34,816 nt of DNA from a bacterium (lineage in GTDB: Bacteria > Electryoneota > AABM5-125-24 > Hatepunaeales > Hatepunaeaceae): the NCBI GenBank assembly GCA_021734165.1, contig JAIPJL010000022.1:1-34816 (forward strand), in the 5' to 3' direction. The translations under genes were made by a program, and so were the position numbers. The notes beneath the pieces were generated by a model. It searched no databases. It was not told the DNA's origin and saw nothing but the letters and a program-made list of their open reading frames with translations. This document shows positions 33,882 to 34,816 of this stretch, piece by piece; positions within the stretch are counted from its first letter, which is position 1, and every line of letters starts with the position of its first letter.

Positions 33882-34769
33882 TTAGAATAAATCTTCAGAT
33901 TGCTTTAACAATTCTTGAGCTTTCAATGAAGCAATCCTGTTCAGCAATCTAAGATCTTCCGGTTCATTTTCAGCGCCACTAACAATTTGTTTCAATTGCT
34001 CCTTAAATAATCCCTGATCTAATACTTGAACAGCATATGTTTTAGCATATAATAACCTACCCCAGAGAAATTTATCACCATCGGCTTTCAAAGCGCGCTG
34101 AAAATATTCGTTTGATTTCGCAGAACTCCCTCCCAACATTGGTGGTAACGAAGCATAATAAGTACCGAAATACCAAAGAGGCGCTGAATAGTAAAAATGC
34201 GGATCAGTATTTAGAACCCACTGCATCAGGTTTACCGCCCTAGGTGATTCCATCATTGCCTTTGGTGAACTTTTCTCAAGGTTTATCCGCGACGCCCAGG
34301 CAGCCGCTGTCCAATATGCAGCCGGAATATCGTTATCTTCAAGTTCTTCTATCAATAAATTAAATTCATCAAGCTTTAATCTTTCATCCATAAATTCAGA
34401 AATACTTAAAGATAAAGCTCTCATTCCAAATTTTTGACCGCGTTCGTATAGCGCTCTTGCTCTATTTTGATCTGTGTCTTCAACAAACATCATCGTATAA
34501 CCCGTAAATCCCTGCGCAGCTAACTCCAATAATTCACGATCATTAGGACGAGTAACTATCATACCTTCAAGCAGTTTAAGCTCAGACTCTAAACCTGTTT
34601 TAGCAAGTTCAATATCTGTTTCAGATAACAATGATTGAATCGCTCCTTCCACAACAGGCTTGGCAGCCCAGATTACCATCCGCTCTCTGAATGAGCAACC
34701 GGTAAAGAGGTTTAACAAAACTGCAAACGTAAATCCTAATATACTTAATCTTATTATCTTATTATTCAT
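33882..34769 (-). CDS. TatT-type lipoprotein associated with a TRAP transporter (TPR-like)
   Basis: 295 residues. A lipoprotein signal ends at Cys25 (LFTGC). The mature part is alpha-helical with TPR-like helix pairs (ERGQKFGMRALSLS and YFQRALKADGDKFLWGRLLYAK are typical pieces) and a conserved-looking PLWYFGTYYASLPPMLGG turn. The pattern and the gene order tatT-dctP-dctQ-dctM match the TRAP-associated TatT family, described first in Treponema pallidum (Tp0956), where TatT is a pore-bearing trimer that binds the substrate-binding protein. Here it would probably sit in the periplasm, anchored by lipid, and deliver or hold ligand for DctP. No clear ribosome site precedes the ATG at 34769. It is the first gene of the minus-strand operon in view. 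Confidence 0.85.
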   Translation of the reverse strand: MNNKIIRLSILGFTFAVLLNLFTGCSFRERMVIWAAKPVVEGAIQSLLSETDIELAKTGLESELKLLEGMIVTRPNDRELLELAAQGFTGYTMMFVEDTDQNRARALYERGQKFGMRALSLSISEFMDERLKLDEFNLLIEELEDNDIPAAYWTAAAWASRINLEKSSPKAMMESPRAVNLMQWVLNTDPHFYYSAPLWYFGTYYASLPPMLGGSSAKSNEYFQRALKADGDKFLWGRLLYAKTYAVQVLDQGLFKEQLKQIVSGAENEPEDLRLLNRIASLKAQELLKQSEDLF

Positions 34770-34816
34770 AAAAGAGTGTTCAAAAAAGGGTTAAAGCTTT
34801 TCTCAAGTCCTACAGT

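Overview
The window reads as a chromosomal segment from a Gram-negative, probably anaerobic bacterium of the FCB (Fibrobacterota-Chlorobiota-Bacteroidota) superphylum, most likely one of its uncultured phyla. The signs are three secreted proteins with type IX secretion (T9SS) C-terminal sorting domains (two with the YPNPFN/FPNPFN form common outside classical Bacteroidota), lipoprotein and RND envelope genes, a TRAP transporter, ferredoxin-linked 2-oxoacid oxidation, moderately AT-rich DNA and frequent TTG starts. No phylum is claimed, because no marker gene could be compared.

Layout: (1) 1-5138, plus strand: the tail of an LVIVD-repeat protein, a 1232-residue gingipain-type C25 protease and a 344-residue T9SS cargo of unknown function. 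(2) 5139-5480: a gene-free stretch with three stem-loops and a candidate promoter. (3) 5481-14273, plus strand: a compact run of ten genes, cpgS-like, carbamate kinase, sucC, sucD, the four subunits of a 2-oxoglutarate:ferredoxin oxidoreductase (korDABC), ndk and a 3-hydroxyacyl-CoA dehydrogenase, ending in a strong terminator. (4) 14489-22242, plus strand: a lipoprotein adaptor and two different RND permeases. (5) tRNA-Pro(CGG), leuS and glnA, then a third T9SS protein (26491-29151). (6) 29219-34769, minus strand: seven closely packed genes read from the right edge, TatT-type lipoprotein, DctP, DctQ, DctM, a family 2 glycosyltransferase, pcm and a small COG2426 membrane protein. They converge on region 5.

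How the genes fit together: region 3 looks like an energy module. Kor would oxidise 2-oxoglutarate to succinyl-CoA while reducing ferredoxin, SucCD would recover the thioester as ATP or GTP, Ndk would equilibrate the nucleotides, and carbamate kinase is another ATP-yielding enzyme. The cpgS-like gene at its head is the least understood member. Region 6 is a TatT-associated TRAP transporter like that of Treponema pallidum, and its binding protein has Trp where most DctP proteins have the carboxylate-binding Arg. Region 4 resembles a two-permease RND pump, and its first permease has an extra hydrophobic block in the central cytoplasmic loop.

No wholly new system is evident. The most useful leads are the cpgS-carbamate kinase-Kor/Suc cluster, several family-unusual residues (KorB, DctP, GlnA, the hydroxyacyl-CoA dehydrogenase), the modified RND permease, the secreted toroid/ThuA-like protein and a pair of related palindromes at 5256 and 26431. 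All calls come from reading the sequence alone, with no database search.
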